Origin: CAZMRW01 sp964568805
GTDB lineage: Bacteria > Pseudomonadota > Gammaproteobacteria > Methylococcales > Methylomonadaceae
Reading direction: 5' to 3'
Assembly: GCA_964568805.1 (NCBI GenBank)
Contig: CAZMRW010000137.1
Span: 1-5,621 of the forward strand
Length of the DNA stretch: 5,621 nucleotides
Below, in pieces: positions 1 through 5,537 of the stretch. Below the pieces are notes generated by a model that ran no database searches, was not told the origin of the DNA, and saw nothing but the letters and a program-made list of their open reading frames with translations. A program made the translations under genes and the position numbers. Each line of letters starts with the position of its first letter. Positions within the stretch are counted from its first letter, which is position 1.

Positions 1-58
1 CTAGTTAGCAGCCATTACACCTAAATTCTCGGTCGTCTGGTTATGGCCGTTAGCGTCG

Positions 59-78
59 AATTGAATTTGTCTTCAATT
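59..78. repeat. Short hairpin at the 3' end of the leftmost gene
   Basis: A perfect 7-bp inverted repeat, AATTGAA (59-65) and TTCAATT (72-78), is separated by 6 nt. It spans the stop codon of the minus-strand gene that ends at 73. The stem is almost all A/T and no U-run follows it on the minus strand, so it is at best a weak end-of-transcript structure. I see nothing else in positions 1-58. Confidence 0.3.
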
Positions 79-1056
79 TATCGGACTCCTCAAGACAATC
101 CCTCTACGCGTTACCCTATCAAAACTATATACGTGTTCCCTTGGACTTTCGTAACATCGACCGATTAATCGTCTCGGATAATCAGGTGAGCCATTTTCAA
201 GTTCAATTGTCGCTCCGCAGATTGGGCAGGGCGCTGAATAGCGTACAAGACGGATTAACCTTAAGTCGCCGTCTCTAAACAACTCCAATTGCGCCGGTTT
301 TTCTTTGATGGATAATAATATCTCGGGTGCCGGAACAATACGGTCGTCGAACAGGCGCACCCAGGGCCTTATGAAAAAAATCCAAATGGTATAAGGAAGA
401 ACAAAAATAAACAGAAAATTAGCCAGTTCCCGAGTCGTAACCGGCTTAGGTACCGTAAACGCAATCAAGCTAATGTAAGAAAAAAGTACGGTACCTCCAC
501 CTAATATGAGCAACCCGATGATGATCGCCCAGATATGTCGTTTAGATAGCCGTATCTGGCCATCACGGAGTAGCTTTTTTGTTCCCCAAGCTGTTTTTAC
601 CTCGCCGTTTTCGGCTACTTCGTAATAGATGGTAGTTTGTTGGTGTTCTGCTGCTTTGCCTGATTGCTCTTGGGATGGTTCTGTTCCATTGACTACTACC
701 GGCAAAGGCTCCGCTTTAATTAAATATGTAGTGAGATGAGGACCTCCTGTCGTGCTTATGCGTTCAGGCTTAGGATAAGATTTTAAGCCTCGCTTTCGAG
801 CTAGGTCGATAATCTGCTTTTCCCTAGCGCCCCAGTACTTTCGAACGGTCCTATTCCAATCGATCCAGTCATTAGCATTTGGATGATCTTCTCCTATGGC
901 CTCAACAATCTCCGCACCAGTAAAACGCCGTATACTTTCTTCAAATGCTGCTATTTTGAGGGATTCCGTAGCCAATGTACGCAGTATTTGGTGCGCCTTT
1001 ACATCACTACTATTTTCGTCAAGCCAAACGATAAGACATTGAATTACCTCTCGCAT
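73..1056 (-). CDS. Unrecognised two-pass membrane protein with C-terminal Cys/His cluster
   Basis: I do not recognise this 327-residue family. Residues 1-170 are soluble and charged. Around residues 64-120 there is a helix-rich stretch followed by TTGGPHLTTYLI, which looks like the wing of a winged-helix fold; that is inference. Two hydrophobic segments follow, at about 175-200 and 211-230, separated by a short loop, so both large ends probably face the same side of the inner membrane. The C-terminal domain carries CPIC (Cys277, Cys280), then Cys301 and His308, a plausible zinc site. The ATG at 1056 has only a weak purine/G-rich stretch (GGTGG) before it. The gene is divergent from the CoiA-like gene across 101 bp, so the two may share control. 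Composition is AT-rich compared with the umuDC block: positions 361-420 have 18 G+C of 60. That fits an accessory gene. Coding status is likely, because of the long ORF and coherent topology; function is unknown. Confidence 0.8.
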   Translation of the reverse strand: MREVIQCLIVWLDENSSDVKAHQILRTLATESLKIAAFEESIRRFTGAEIVEAIGEDHPNANDWIDWNRTVRKYWGAREKQIIDLARKRGLKSYPKPERISTTGGPHLTTYLIKAEPLPVVVNGTEPSQEQSGKAAEHQQTTIYYEVAENGEVKTAWGTKKLLRDGQIRLSKRHIWAIIIGLLILGGGTVLFSYISLIAFTVPKPVTTRELANFLFIFVLPYTIWIFFIRPWVRLFDDRIVPAPEILLSIKEKPAQLELFRDGDLRLIRLVRYSAPCPICGATIELENGSPDYPRRLIGRCYESPREHVYSFDRVTRRGIVLRSPIN

Positions 1057-1157
1057 AATCCACCACAGACCGGGTTACCGGGAGTTTGAGCCTGTTCTTC
1101 AGAAAATAAATGCATAAAACTTGAGTCCTCTTTAAATTAACTTTGAGGTAAATAACT

Positions 1158-1991
1158 ATGAGTACTCAGTTCGCAATGGATACATCAAATCGCATCATCC
1201 ATATTTCCGAAGCCGAGCGCGGTTTAAGTTGTAACTGTTCCTGCGTGGTTTGTGGCGAGCGTCTGGTGGCAAAGAAAGGTGAAGAAAGGGAACATCACTT
1301 CGCTCATGAATCCAACAAAATCGCCTGCGTGGCCAATCACGAAACCCTATTGCATAAGTTCGCAAAGCGCGTCATACAAGAAGCCAGCGGACTTGTCGTG
1401 CCGCCATCTATGAATTATAGACTATCCACGTTAGTCACGATTAGCCAAACCAATCCCACATGGTTAATGCTCGAACGAATCGAGGAAGAACCGTGGCTTG
1501 ATAATATCCGGCCGGATTTGATCGGTTATTACGGAGAAACGCGGGTACTCATCGAAGTTGCGTATAGTTCTTTCGTGGATGCTGAGAAACAGGCCAAATT
1601 AGAAGCGCGTGATCTCATTGCGCTGGAAATCGATTTGCGGGATTTCCAGCCGGAAAACTTCGATCCTGATTTAGCCAATGAGGCCATTGTTAATGAAGTT
1701 GATCGGAAGGAATGGCTGTTTTGTCCGGAGCCGAAAGCTATTGAGCAAAATTCTGTGTTAGCTACGGAAGTTGTCACTATTAAAGGGATCTGGGTTTATG
1801 TCAGAGAGTTGCCGTATGGTGATTTAGCGATCAAAGTTGGCGCCTTTAATCCGGAGGTTAACGCAATTGTAAAGGCTATTGCCAAACGCTATTCTGGACG
1901 ATGGAGACAGGACTATAAAAATTGGATTGTACCTAAGAATTGGCTGTATCAAGCGAGAAACGAACTTCGAGCCGCCGCAGATCAAGTTTGA
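1158..1991 (+). CDS. CoiA-like protein: Cys/His N-terminus plus PD-(D/E)xK-like nuclease domain
   Basis: This 277-residue protein resembles the competence protein CoiA family, known for a Cys/His N-terminal region followed by a restriction-endonuclease-like fold. The N-terminus has Cys25, Cys27, Cys29-x2-Cys32 and then HHFAH (residues 46-50), the typical CoiA 'HFAH' signature. ETLLHKFAK (62-70) matches the family's E-x3-H-x2-AK helix. The nuclease core has RPD (117-119) and IEVAYS (131-136). The second acidic residue is Glu132, but the lysine of E-x-K is replaced by Ala134; Lys143 or Lys146 could substitute. The last 75 residues, with RYSGRWRQDYKNWIVP, resemble a HARP-like module, which is a tentative reading. 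The start is supported by GAGG at 1145-1148, 9 nt before the ATG. In Gram-positive bacteria CoiA acts in transformation; in proteobacteria CoiA-like proteins often sit in accessory regions and their role is unclear. No competence genes are adjacent here. Confidence 0.8.
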   Translation: MSTQFAMDTSNRIIHISEAERGLSCNCSCVVCGERLVAKKGEEREHHFAHESNKIACVANHETLLHKFAKRVIQEASGLVVPPSMNYRLSTLVTISQTNPTWLMLERIEEEPWLDNIRPDLIGYYGETRVLIEVAYSSFVDAEKQAKLEARDLIALEIDLRDFQPENFDPDLANEAIVNEVDRKEWLFCPEPKAIEQNSVLATEVVTIKGIWVYVRELPYGDLAIKVGAFNPEVNAIVKAIAKRYSGRWRQDYKNWIVPKNWLYQARNELRAAADQV

Positions 1992-2006
1992 GGCAATAAA
2001 GGATGA

Positions 2007-2363
2007 TTATTCCATTATATCATCGTTCGCCGCATCCGGCAGAACGACAACGAAAGACCCAGACCTTAAATTGCCGTCTCCGAAGCCACGCACCGGCACG
2101 GACGGCCAGCGGTTGAATGAATCTTCTTCGAGAATCGTTTCGGCGGTCTGCAAGCACGTTTCAAGCAGATCGCCGTCGATTCCGTAATACAGCAGCGCCG
2201 CCTGAATGCTGGGATGCCGGCCGTCCAGAGCGTAGTCGGCCATTGCGGCGCAAAACCCTTTCATCCAGTCCAGCAAATCTTCGGGACCGACAGCCGGAGG
2301 CAATTTGCCGGAGCGTCCGGATTTATAAAACGTCCAGCCGTAGGACCAAGAGGTGTCGCTCAT
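2007..2363 (-). CDS. Conserved-looking hypothetical protein, 118 residues, downstream of yedK
   Basis: I do not recognise this protein. It is small, soluble and acidic, with no signal peptide or membrane segment. It begins MSDTSWSYGWTFYKSGRSGK, continues with a probably helical centre (EDLLDWMKGFCAAMADYAL, then DLLETCLQTAETIL) and ends in a Gly-rich stretch and acidic tail (NDDIME). The start is supported by AAGG at 2370-2373, 6 nt before the ATG. It lies 43 nt downstream of the SRAP gene on the same strand, with no visible terminator between them, so the two are probably cotranscribed. It converges with the CoiA-like gene, whose stop is 15 nt away. Codon use is GC-rich like yedK and umuC and unlike the genes to its left. 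A role in DNA-damage response is suggested only by context. Confidence 0.7.
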   Translation of the reverse strand: MSDTSWSYGWTFYKSGRSGKLPPAVGPEDLLDWMKGFCAAMADYALDGRHPSIQAALLYYGIDGDLLETCLQTAETILEEDSFNRWPSVPVRGFGDGNLRSGSFVVVLPDAANDDIME

Positions 2364-2406
2364 TTGCCGCCTTTTTTGTATTCGTCATGAAGGAACTCGG
2401 TTAAAT

Positions 2407-3078
2407 TTAACTCACCGTCTCCACACACTCCGCCGAATCATTCTTAGGACTATTGACCATCGTGCTTACTGGCCAGGCCACCATCTCTTCCGACGGATAC
2501 GGTTTCAGCAAGCTTTGCAGGCCTTCAGCATCCTTGGTCTCCGCTTCAAGCCAGGCATCCCAATCGCCAGGCGCCAGAATTACCGGCATGCGGTCATGGA
2601 TCGGTTGTGTGAAGCTGTTGGCATCGGTCACAATGATCGTACAGCTCTCCAGTTCCCCACCGTCCGGAGTTTTCCACCGCTCCCATAAGCCTGCAAAGGC
2701 CAGCGGCTGACGGTCCTTTAGTGCAATAAACCAGGGTTGTTTGGTTTTAGAGCCAGGAATTACCTGCCATTCGAACCAGCCGTCGGCCGGAACCAGGCAA
2801 CGCCGATGCTTGAAAGCGTTCCGGAACGCCGGCTTGCTGGCCACCGTTTCGGCCCGGGCATTGATTGTGTGATAGCCGATCTTGATATCCTTCGCCCAAT
2901 GCGGAACCAAGCCCCAGTGTGCCAGTGCGAATTGCCTCTTGCCGCTTTCCACCCGCACGATTGGGATAGTTTGCGACGGTGCGATATTATAGCGAGGCTC
3001 CATCCCCGGAATTGTTTCGGTCTCGAAACGCCGGACCAAGGTTGAAGGATCACTGTATAGAGCGAATCGGCCGCACAT
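2407..3078 (-). CDS. yedK: SRAP-domain protein (YedK/HMCES family), abasic-site DNA-protein crosslinker
   Basis: This is a full-length 223-residue SRAP (SOS response-associated peptidase) protein. Family members use the N-terminal cysteine, after removal of Met1, to form a thiazolidine crosslink with abasic sites in single-stranded DNA, which shields them from nucleases. All key features are present: MCGRF with Cys2, YNIAPSQ with Asn31, WGLVPHW (55-61), NARAET with Arg75, LVPADGWFEW with Glu103, and PIHDRMPVIL with His161. These match Cys2, Asn37, Arg77, Glu105 and His160 of E. coli YedK. The start at 3078 is fixed because the catalytic Cys must be residue 2. No strong Shine-Dalgarno is visible before it. 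It is divergent from umuDC across 164 bp and is followed by a 118-residue ORF. Linkage of SRAP genes to SOS genes is known for the family and supports a damage-tolerance role. The C-terminal tail after about residue 200 is short and not conserved in appearance. Confidence 0.95.
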   Translation of the reverse strand: MCGRFALYSDPSTLVRRFETETIPGMEPRYNIAPSQTIPIVRVESGKRQFALAHWGLVPHWAKDIKIGYHTINARAETVASKPAFRNAFKHRRCLVPADGWFEWQVIPGSKTKQPWFIALKDRQPLAFAGLWERWKTPDGGELESCTIIVTDANSFTQPIHDRMPVILAPGDWDAWLEAETKDAEGLQSLLKPYPSEEMVAWPVSTMVNSPKNDSAECVETVS

Positions 3079-3145
3079 AATCGTTTTGAAGTTTAACTAA
3101 AACCTAATGATCTCATGAAACGGCAAAACATAAAATGCAGGGCGA

Positions 3146-3181
3146 TGTATTTTAAAAATCTTGGCAGCTTAATAAAATACA
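3146..3181. repeat. 9-bp inverted repeat in the yedK-umuD divergent region
   Basis: TGTATTTTA (3146-3154) is perfectly inverted as TAAAATACA (3173-3181), with an 18-nt spacer. The arms bracket the -35 element of the umuDC promoter candidate, and the right arm lies in the promoter spacer. It could be a binding site for a dimeric regulator or an AT-rich coincidence. It does not resemble a known LexA box. Confidence 0.4.
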
Positions 3182-3189
3182 CCTAAAAT
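3161..3189 (+). promoter_or_regulatory. sigma70-like promoter for umuDC
   Basis: TTGGCA (3161-3166) is followed after exactly 17 bp by TAAAAT (3184-3189). Both hexamers are close to TTGACA and TATAAT (5 of 6 at each). The expected transcription start is about 3196, giving a 5' leader of roughly 47 nt before the umuD ATG at 3243. The LexA-type box at 3192-3206 covers that start point, the layout expected for an SOS-repressed promoter. Confidence 0.65.
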
Positions 3190-3197
3190 GAGAACAA
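3169..3197 (-). promoter_or_regulatory. Weak candidate promoter toward yedK, overlapping the LexA-type box
   Basis: On the minus strand TTGTTC (3197-3192) and TATTAA (3174-3169) are 17 bp apart and point toward yedK. The -35 is poor (3 of 6) and the -10 moderate (4 of 6). Its -35 lies inside the GTTC-N7-GTTC element, so the same repressor could block it. The leader to the yedK ATG would be about 85 nt. Other AT-rich hexamers lie closer to yedK and could serve instead. Confidence 0.3.
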
Positions 3198-3206
3198 AAA
3201 GAGAAC
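3192..3206 (-). promoter_or_regulatory. LexA-type operator, GTTC-N7-GTTC direct repeat
   Basis: The plus strand reads GAAC-AAAAAGA-GAAC, so the minus strand is GTTC-TCTTTTT-GTTC. This is an exact match to the direct-repeat operator established for alphaproteobacterial LexA. It sits immediately downstream of the umuDC -10 element and over the predicted start site, ahead of genes that are classic SOS targets. No CTGT-N8-ACAG gammaproteobacterial box is visible in the intergenic region. That position makes chance unlikely, but the regulator itself is not in the window. Confidence 0.65.
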
Positions 3207-3242
3207 ATGACCGTTGTTTGACTCTCAACATATTAGGCCGCC

Positions 3243-3677
3243 ATGCGCATCATTCCATCAAGCTTTTCAGTCCCGTCCCAATTCCCAACAATCCTGGCTT
3301 TGCCAATGTTTACCGGAAAAGTCGCGGCCGGGTTTCCATCTCCTGCCGATGATTACGTCGAGAAAACCCTGGATTTGAACGAATTGCTGGTGCAAAAGCC
3401 CGCCGCTACGTTCTTTGTCCGCGCTCAGGGCGAGTCTATGCTCGGCGCCGGCATTCATCCCAACGATATTCTGGTCGTGGATCGTTCCATTGATCCGGTG
3501 CCAGGGAAGATCGTGATTTGTGCTCTTAATGGCGAACTAACCGTTAAGCGCCTGGAACACGACGGGAAACTATGGAAGCTGAAAGCCGAAAATTCCGCCT
3601 ATCCCGATATCGCCATTCATGAGGAACTTGAAATGGTGATCTGGGGTGTAGTCACCAGCGTCATTCATGCCGTGTAA
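3243..3677 (+). CDS. umuD: UmuD, self-cleaving accessory subunit of translesion DNA polymerase V
   Basis: UmuD is a LexA-like S24 autoprotease. RecA-ssDNA filaments stimulate its cleavage, and the shortened UmuD' dimer joins UmuC to form Pol V. At 144 residues it is close to the 139 of E. coli. The cleavage site is Ala29-Gly30 within KVAAGFPSPADDY, where E. coli has Cys24-Gly25. The catalytic Ser65 is in RAQGESMLGAGI and the catalytic Lys102 in GELTVKRL. All three are offset by five residues from E. coli (Ser60, Lys97), consistent with a slightly longer N-terminal arm. The ATG at 3243 has only a short AGG at 3235-3237 before it. The stop codon overlaps the umuC start (TAATG, one shared base), so the two are translationally coupled. 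The promoter and LexA-type box upstream indicate SOS control. Confidence 0.95.
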   Translation: MRIIPSSFSVPSQFPTILALPMFTGKVAAGFPSPADDYVEKTLDLNELLVQKPAATFFVRAQGESMLGAGIHPNDILVVDRSIDPVPGKIVICALNGELTVKRLEHDGKLWKLKAENSAYPDIAIHEELEMVIWGVVTSVIHAV

Positions 3678-4957
3678 TGCAACCGCTCATCGCACTCGTC
3701 GACGCCAACAATTTCTACGTTTCGTGCGAGCGAGTCTTCCGACCCGATTTGATCGGCCGGCCGGTCGCCGTGCTCAGCAATAACGACGGAATTTTCGTTG
3801 CGCGCAGTCAGGAAATTAAAAATTTAGGGATAAAAATGGGCACGCCGGTTTTTCAGGTGAAGCACCTGATTGACCGGCACAAGATCCAATTGTTTTCGTC
3901 CAATTATACGCTTTATGCCGAATTTTCTGTCAGGGTAATGTCTTTGCTCGAAGAGTTTGCCCCGAGCATGGAAATTTACTCGATTGATGAGGCCTTCCTC
4001 GACCTGACCGGTATCTGCGATCAGGACCCGATCGCCTACGGCCAACGGATCAAAAAGTCCGTTTTCCGGTCAACCGGCATTCCGGTCTGCGTCGGCATGG
4101 GGCCGACCAAAACTTTGGCCAAACTGGCGAATTTCGCGGCCAAGAAATGGAAGAAAACCGACGGTGTCCTGGATTTATCGGACCCACTGCGCCGGGAAAA
4201 GCTGATGCGGATCGTGCCGGTCGGCGAGGTGTGGGGGATCGGCTCGCGTACTGCCACGAGACTTAACCAGCTTGGCATCCATACCGTCTTGGACCTGGCC
4301 AAGCAGGAGCCTGACAGAATCCAAGACCGGTTCAATGTCGTCGCCGCACGCACGGTGATGGAATTGAACGGCATTCCCTGCTTGGACCTGGAAGCCATCG
4401 TGCCGGACAAGCAGCAGATTGTCTCGTCGCGCAGTTTTAGTCGCCGCCTCACCACTTATAAAGAAGTGGCCGAAGCGATGGCCGCTTTTTGCAGCCGCGC
4501 CGCCGAAAAACTAAGAGTCCAGAATTCAGTGACGGGCTACATCACCATTTTCCTCCGAACCAACCTGTTCAACCCGAAAGAACCGCAATATCAGCGGGCA
4601 GTGAGCATAAGGTTACCTGCCGCCACCCAAGATACGCGTGTGATCATCGGCATGGCCAATCATTTATTAAAGGAGGTATTCAGGGTAGGTTACAACTACC
4701 AGAAATGCGGCGTGCAGTTAAGCCATATTCAGCCAGCCACGCTTCCCGAGCAGATGGATCTATTCGATAGGGAAGGGTTCGCTCATACAGAGAGTGAAAA
4801 ACTCATGCAGACCGTGGATCGGATCAACCGGCGCTTTCCCAAAGGTATTGGGATAGCAGCCGCTGGTTTTCGGCAAGACTGGCAGCCCAAGGCGGAGCGG
4901 ATTTCAAAGCACTATACCACCGATTGGCGAGAATTAGTTATCGTCAAAGCGAATTGA
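3677..4957 (+). CDS. umuC: UmuC, catalytic Y-family subunit of DNA polymerase V
   Basis: UmuC carries out error-prone synthesis across lesions when bound to UmuD'2, RecA and the beta clamp. The 426 residues match the family length (422 in E. coli). The polymerase domain starts with LVDANNFYVSCE, with metal ligand Asp9 and probable steric-gate Tyr14. It continues with VLSNNDGIFVARS and the catalytic SIDEAF motif (residues 102-107, Asp104 and Glu105). A helix-hairpin-helix region follows at GEVWGIGSRTATRLNQLGI, then the little-finger domain beginning near SSRSFSRRL. QMDLF (359-363) is a clear beta-clamp binding motif, equivalent to QLNLF in E. coli. The C-terminal portion, around RFPKGIGIAAAGF, matches the DUF4113 tail typical of UmuC. 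The start overlaps the umuD stop by one base. The gene appears intact and is GC-rich (39 of 60 at 3721-3780). No terminator is visible in the 15 nt before the convergent gene. Confidence 0.96.
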   Translation: MQPLIALVDANNFYVSCERVFRPDLIGRPVAVLSNNDGIFVARSQEIKNLGIKMGTPVFQVKHLIDRHKIQLFSSNYTLYAEFSVRVMSLLEEFAPSMEIYSIDEAFLDLTGICDQDPIAYGQRIKKSVFRSTGIPVCVGMGPTKTLAKLANFAAKKWKKTDGVLDLSDPLRREKLMRIVPVGEVWGIGSRTATRLNQLGIHTVLDLAKQEPDRIQDRFNVVAARTVMELNGIPCLDLEAIVPDKQQIVSSRSFSRRLTTYKEVAEAMAAFCSRAAEKLRVQNSVTGYITIFLRTNLFNPKEPQYQRAVSIRLPAATQDTRVIIGMANHLLKEVFRVGYNYQKCGVQLSHIQPATLPEQMDLFDREGFAHTESEKLMQTVDRINRRFPKGIGIAAAGFRQDWQPKAERISKHYTTDWRELVIVKAN

Positions 4958-4972
4958 CCGCTCGCCTCGCCA

Positions 4973-5260
4973 TCAGGCCCCGATTTTTTTCTGGCGGGTC
5001 TGTTCTTCCTCGATTCGCTTTTGAATGCCATAGGCGTGTTCGCCGTTGAAAAGATCAATGGCAAAATCGAAATCGATGATTTTTTTAGCGAGTAGATCGC
5101 ACAACCCGGCCCGCATTGCCACCAACTTGATCAAGGTTTCATCCTGCGGGTGTTGCCGGGCCAATTCCTCGTTGTTTTGGGCGGCCTGGGGATCGAGGCA
5201 AATATTGGCCGATGGTTCAGGTGACGATTCTTCGGCCCATACCGGAAGACTCAAGAACAT
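4973..5260 (-). CDS. Small, probably exported protein; signal peptide apparently frameshifted
   Basis: I do not recognise this protein. From the ATG at 5260 it is 95 residues. It begins MFLSLPVWAEESSPEP, which looks like the end of a signal peptide with cleavage after VWA, but it has no basic n-region and no Shine-Dalgarno. An upstream ATG at 5281-5283, preceded by GAGAG, starts MLKVACF in a frame shifted by one base and runs into a stop at 5251-5253. Adding one base in the T4 run (5262-5265) would join the two as MLKVACFFMFLSLPVWA followed by EESSPEP, a normal signal peptide on a 103-residue protein. The mature part is helical and charged with two cysteines (NICLDP and GLCDLL), able to form a disulfide in the periplasm, and ends in a Glu/Lys/Arg-rich tail. 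It converges on umuC with a 15-nt gap. It may be a real frameshift, a sequencing error, or an unusual start. Confidence 0.6.
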   Translation of the reverse strand: MFLSLPVWAEESSPEPSANICLDPQAAQNNEELARQHPQDETLIKLVAMRAGLCDLLAKKIIDFDFAIDLFNGEHAYGIQKRIEEEQTRQKKIGA

Positions 5261-5327
5261 GAAAAGCAGGCTACTTTCAGCATAATGGCTCTCTAAATTC
5301 GCAAAGCGGCGTTATCGGTCATTTTTA

Positions 5328-5372
5328 ACAAAAAGAATACACAGCCTCATAGGGCCATGTCTTGCTTTTTGT
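5328..5372. repeat. 8-bp inverted repeat in the AT-rich right-hand intergenic region
   Basis: ACAAAAAG (5328-5335) is inverted as CTTTTTGT (5365-5372) with a 29-nt spacer. The stem is weak and lacks the GC core of an intrinsic terminator. It is the only ordered structure I see between the small exported-protein gene (up to 5283) and the ATG at 5409. Confidence 0.25.
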
Positions 5373-5408
5373 CATACGATGTTTATTCGAAAGAAAGGAA
5401 ACCTAATC

Positions 5409-5537
5409 ATGAAGAACCTAAGACTATTTACGCCAACTATTATTTTTTCTAGTTTTTTTATCATAAAAGCTCCGCCTGCGCTTGTCTTGGCCAACACCGA
5501 ATTTCCCCATTCCTACGTATACCGGATGTTTCTCTAA
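5409..5537 (+). CDS. Possible 42-residue peptide with signal-like N-terminus, or broken 5' end of a secreted-protein gene
   Basis: An ATG at 5409 is preceded by AAGGAA at 5395-5400, a good Shine-Dalgarno site with 8 nt spacing. The product starts MKNLRLFTPTIIFSSFFIIK and continues through PALVLA to NTEFPHSY, giving a basic n-region, a hydrophobic core and a possible cleavage site after Ala28. Only 14 residues would remain after cleavage, and TAA at 5535-5537 ends it. The next plus-strand frame is open from about 5469 to the window edge, so a frameshifted longer gene is conceivable. A minus-strand frame covers the same DNA and reads more like a globular protein. A/T-rich DNA antisense to a Lys-rich gene readily gives hydrophobic peptides, so this call is weak. 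Confidence 0.35.
   Translation: MKNLRLFTPTIIFSSFFIIKAPPALVLANTEFPHSYVYRMFL

Noticed and set aside
1..58. GTTAGC-containing sequence at the left edge considered as an integron attC site or attachment site
   Set aside because: The two GTTAGC copies are in the same orientation and the flanks do not match GTTRRRY/RYYYAAC core sites. No cassette-like structure is visible.
1070..1082. CCGG-N4-CCGG near-palindrome before the leftmost gene
   Set aside because: Only the outer 4-bp arms match, which is not enough for an operator claim.
883..1089. A 68-codon plus-strand ORF overlapping the start of the leftmost gene
   Set aside because: It is antisense to the 327-residue gene, has no Shine-Dalgarno site and no recognisable composition.
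2002..2024. GATGAT/ATCATC hairpin at the convergent junction, considered as a bidirectional terminator
   Set aside because: The stem is only 6 bp and AT-rich, the loop is 11 nt, and there is no T-run on either side.
2400..2411. Perfect 12-bp palindrome GTTAAATTTAAC over the yedK stop codon
   Set aside because: Short, AT-rich self-complementary sequence with no loop or T-run. It is probably coincidence and too weak to call a terminator or operator.
2117..3053. Several open frames of 85-111 codons on both strands across the yedK and 118-residue genes
   Set aside because: They lie opposite or out of frame with a clearly identified SRAP gene and show Arg/Ser/Pro-rich shadow composition with no supporting ribosome sites.
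4036..4455. A 139-codon minus-strand open frame inside umuC
   Set aside because: UmuC motifs run intact through the plus strand here, and the antisense product is Arg/Ser-rich with no coherent features.
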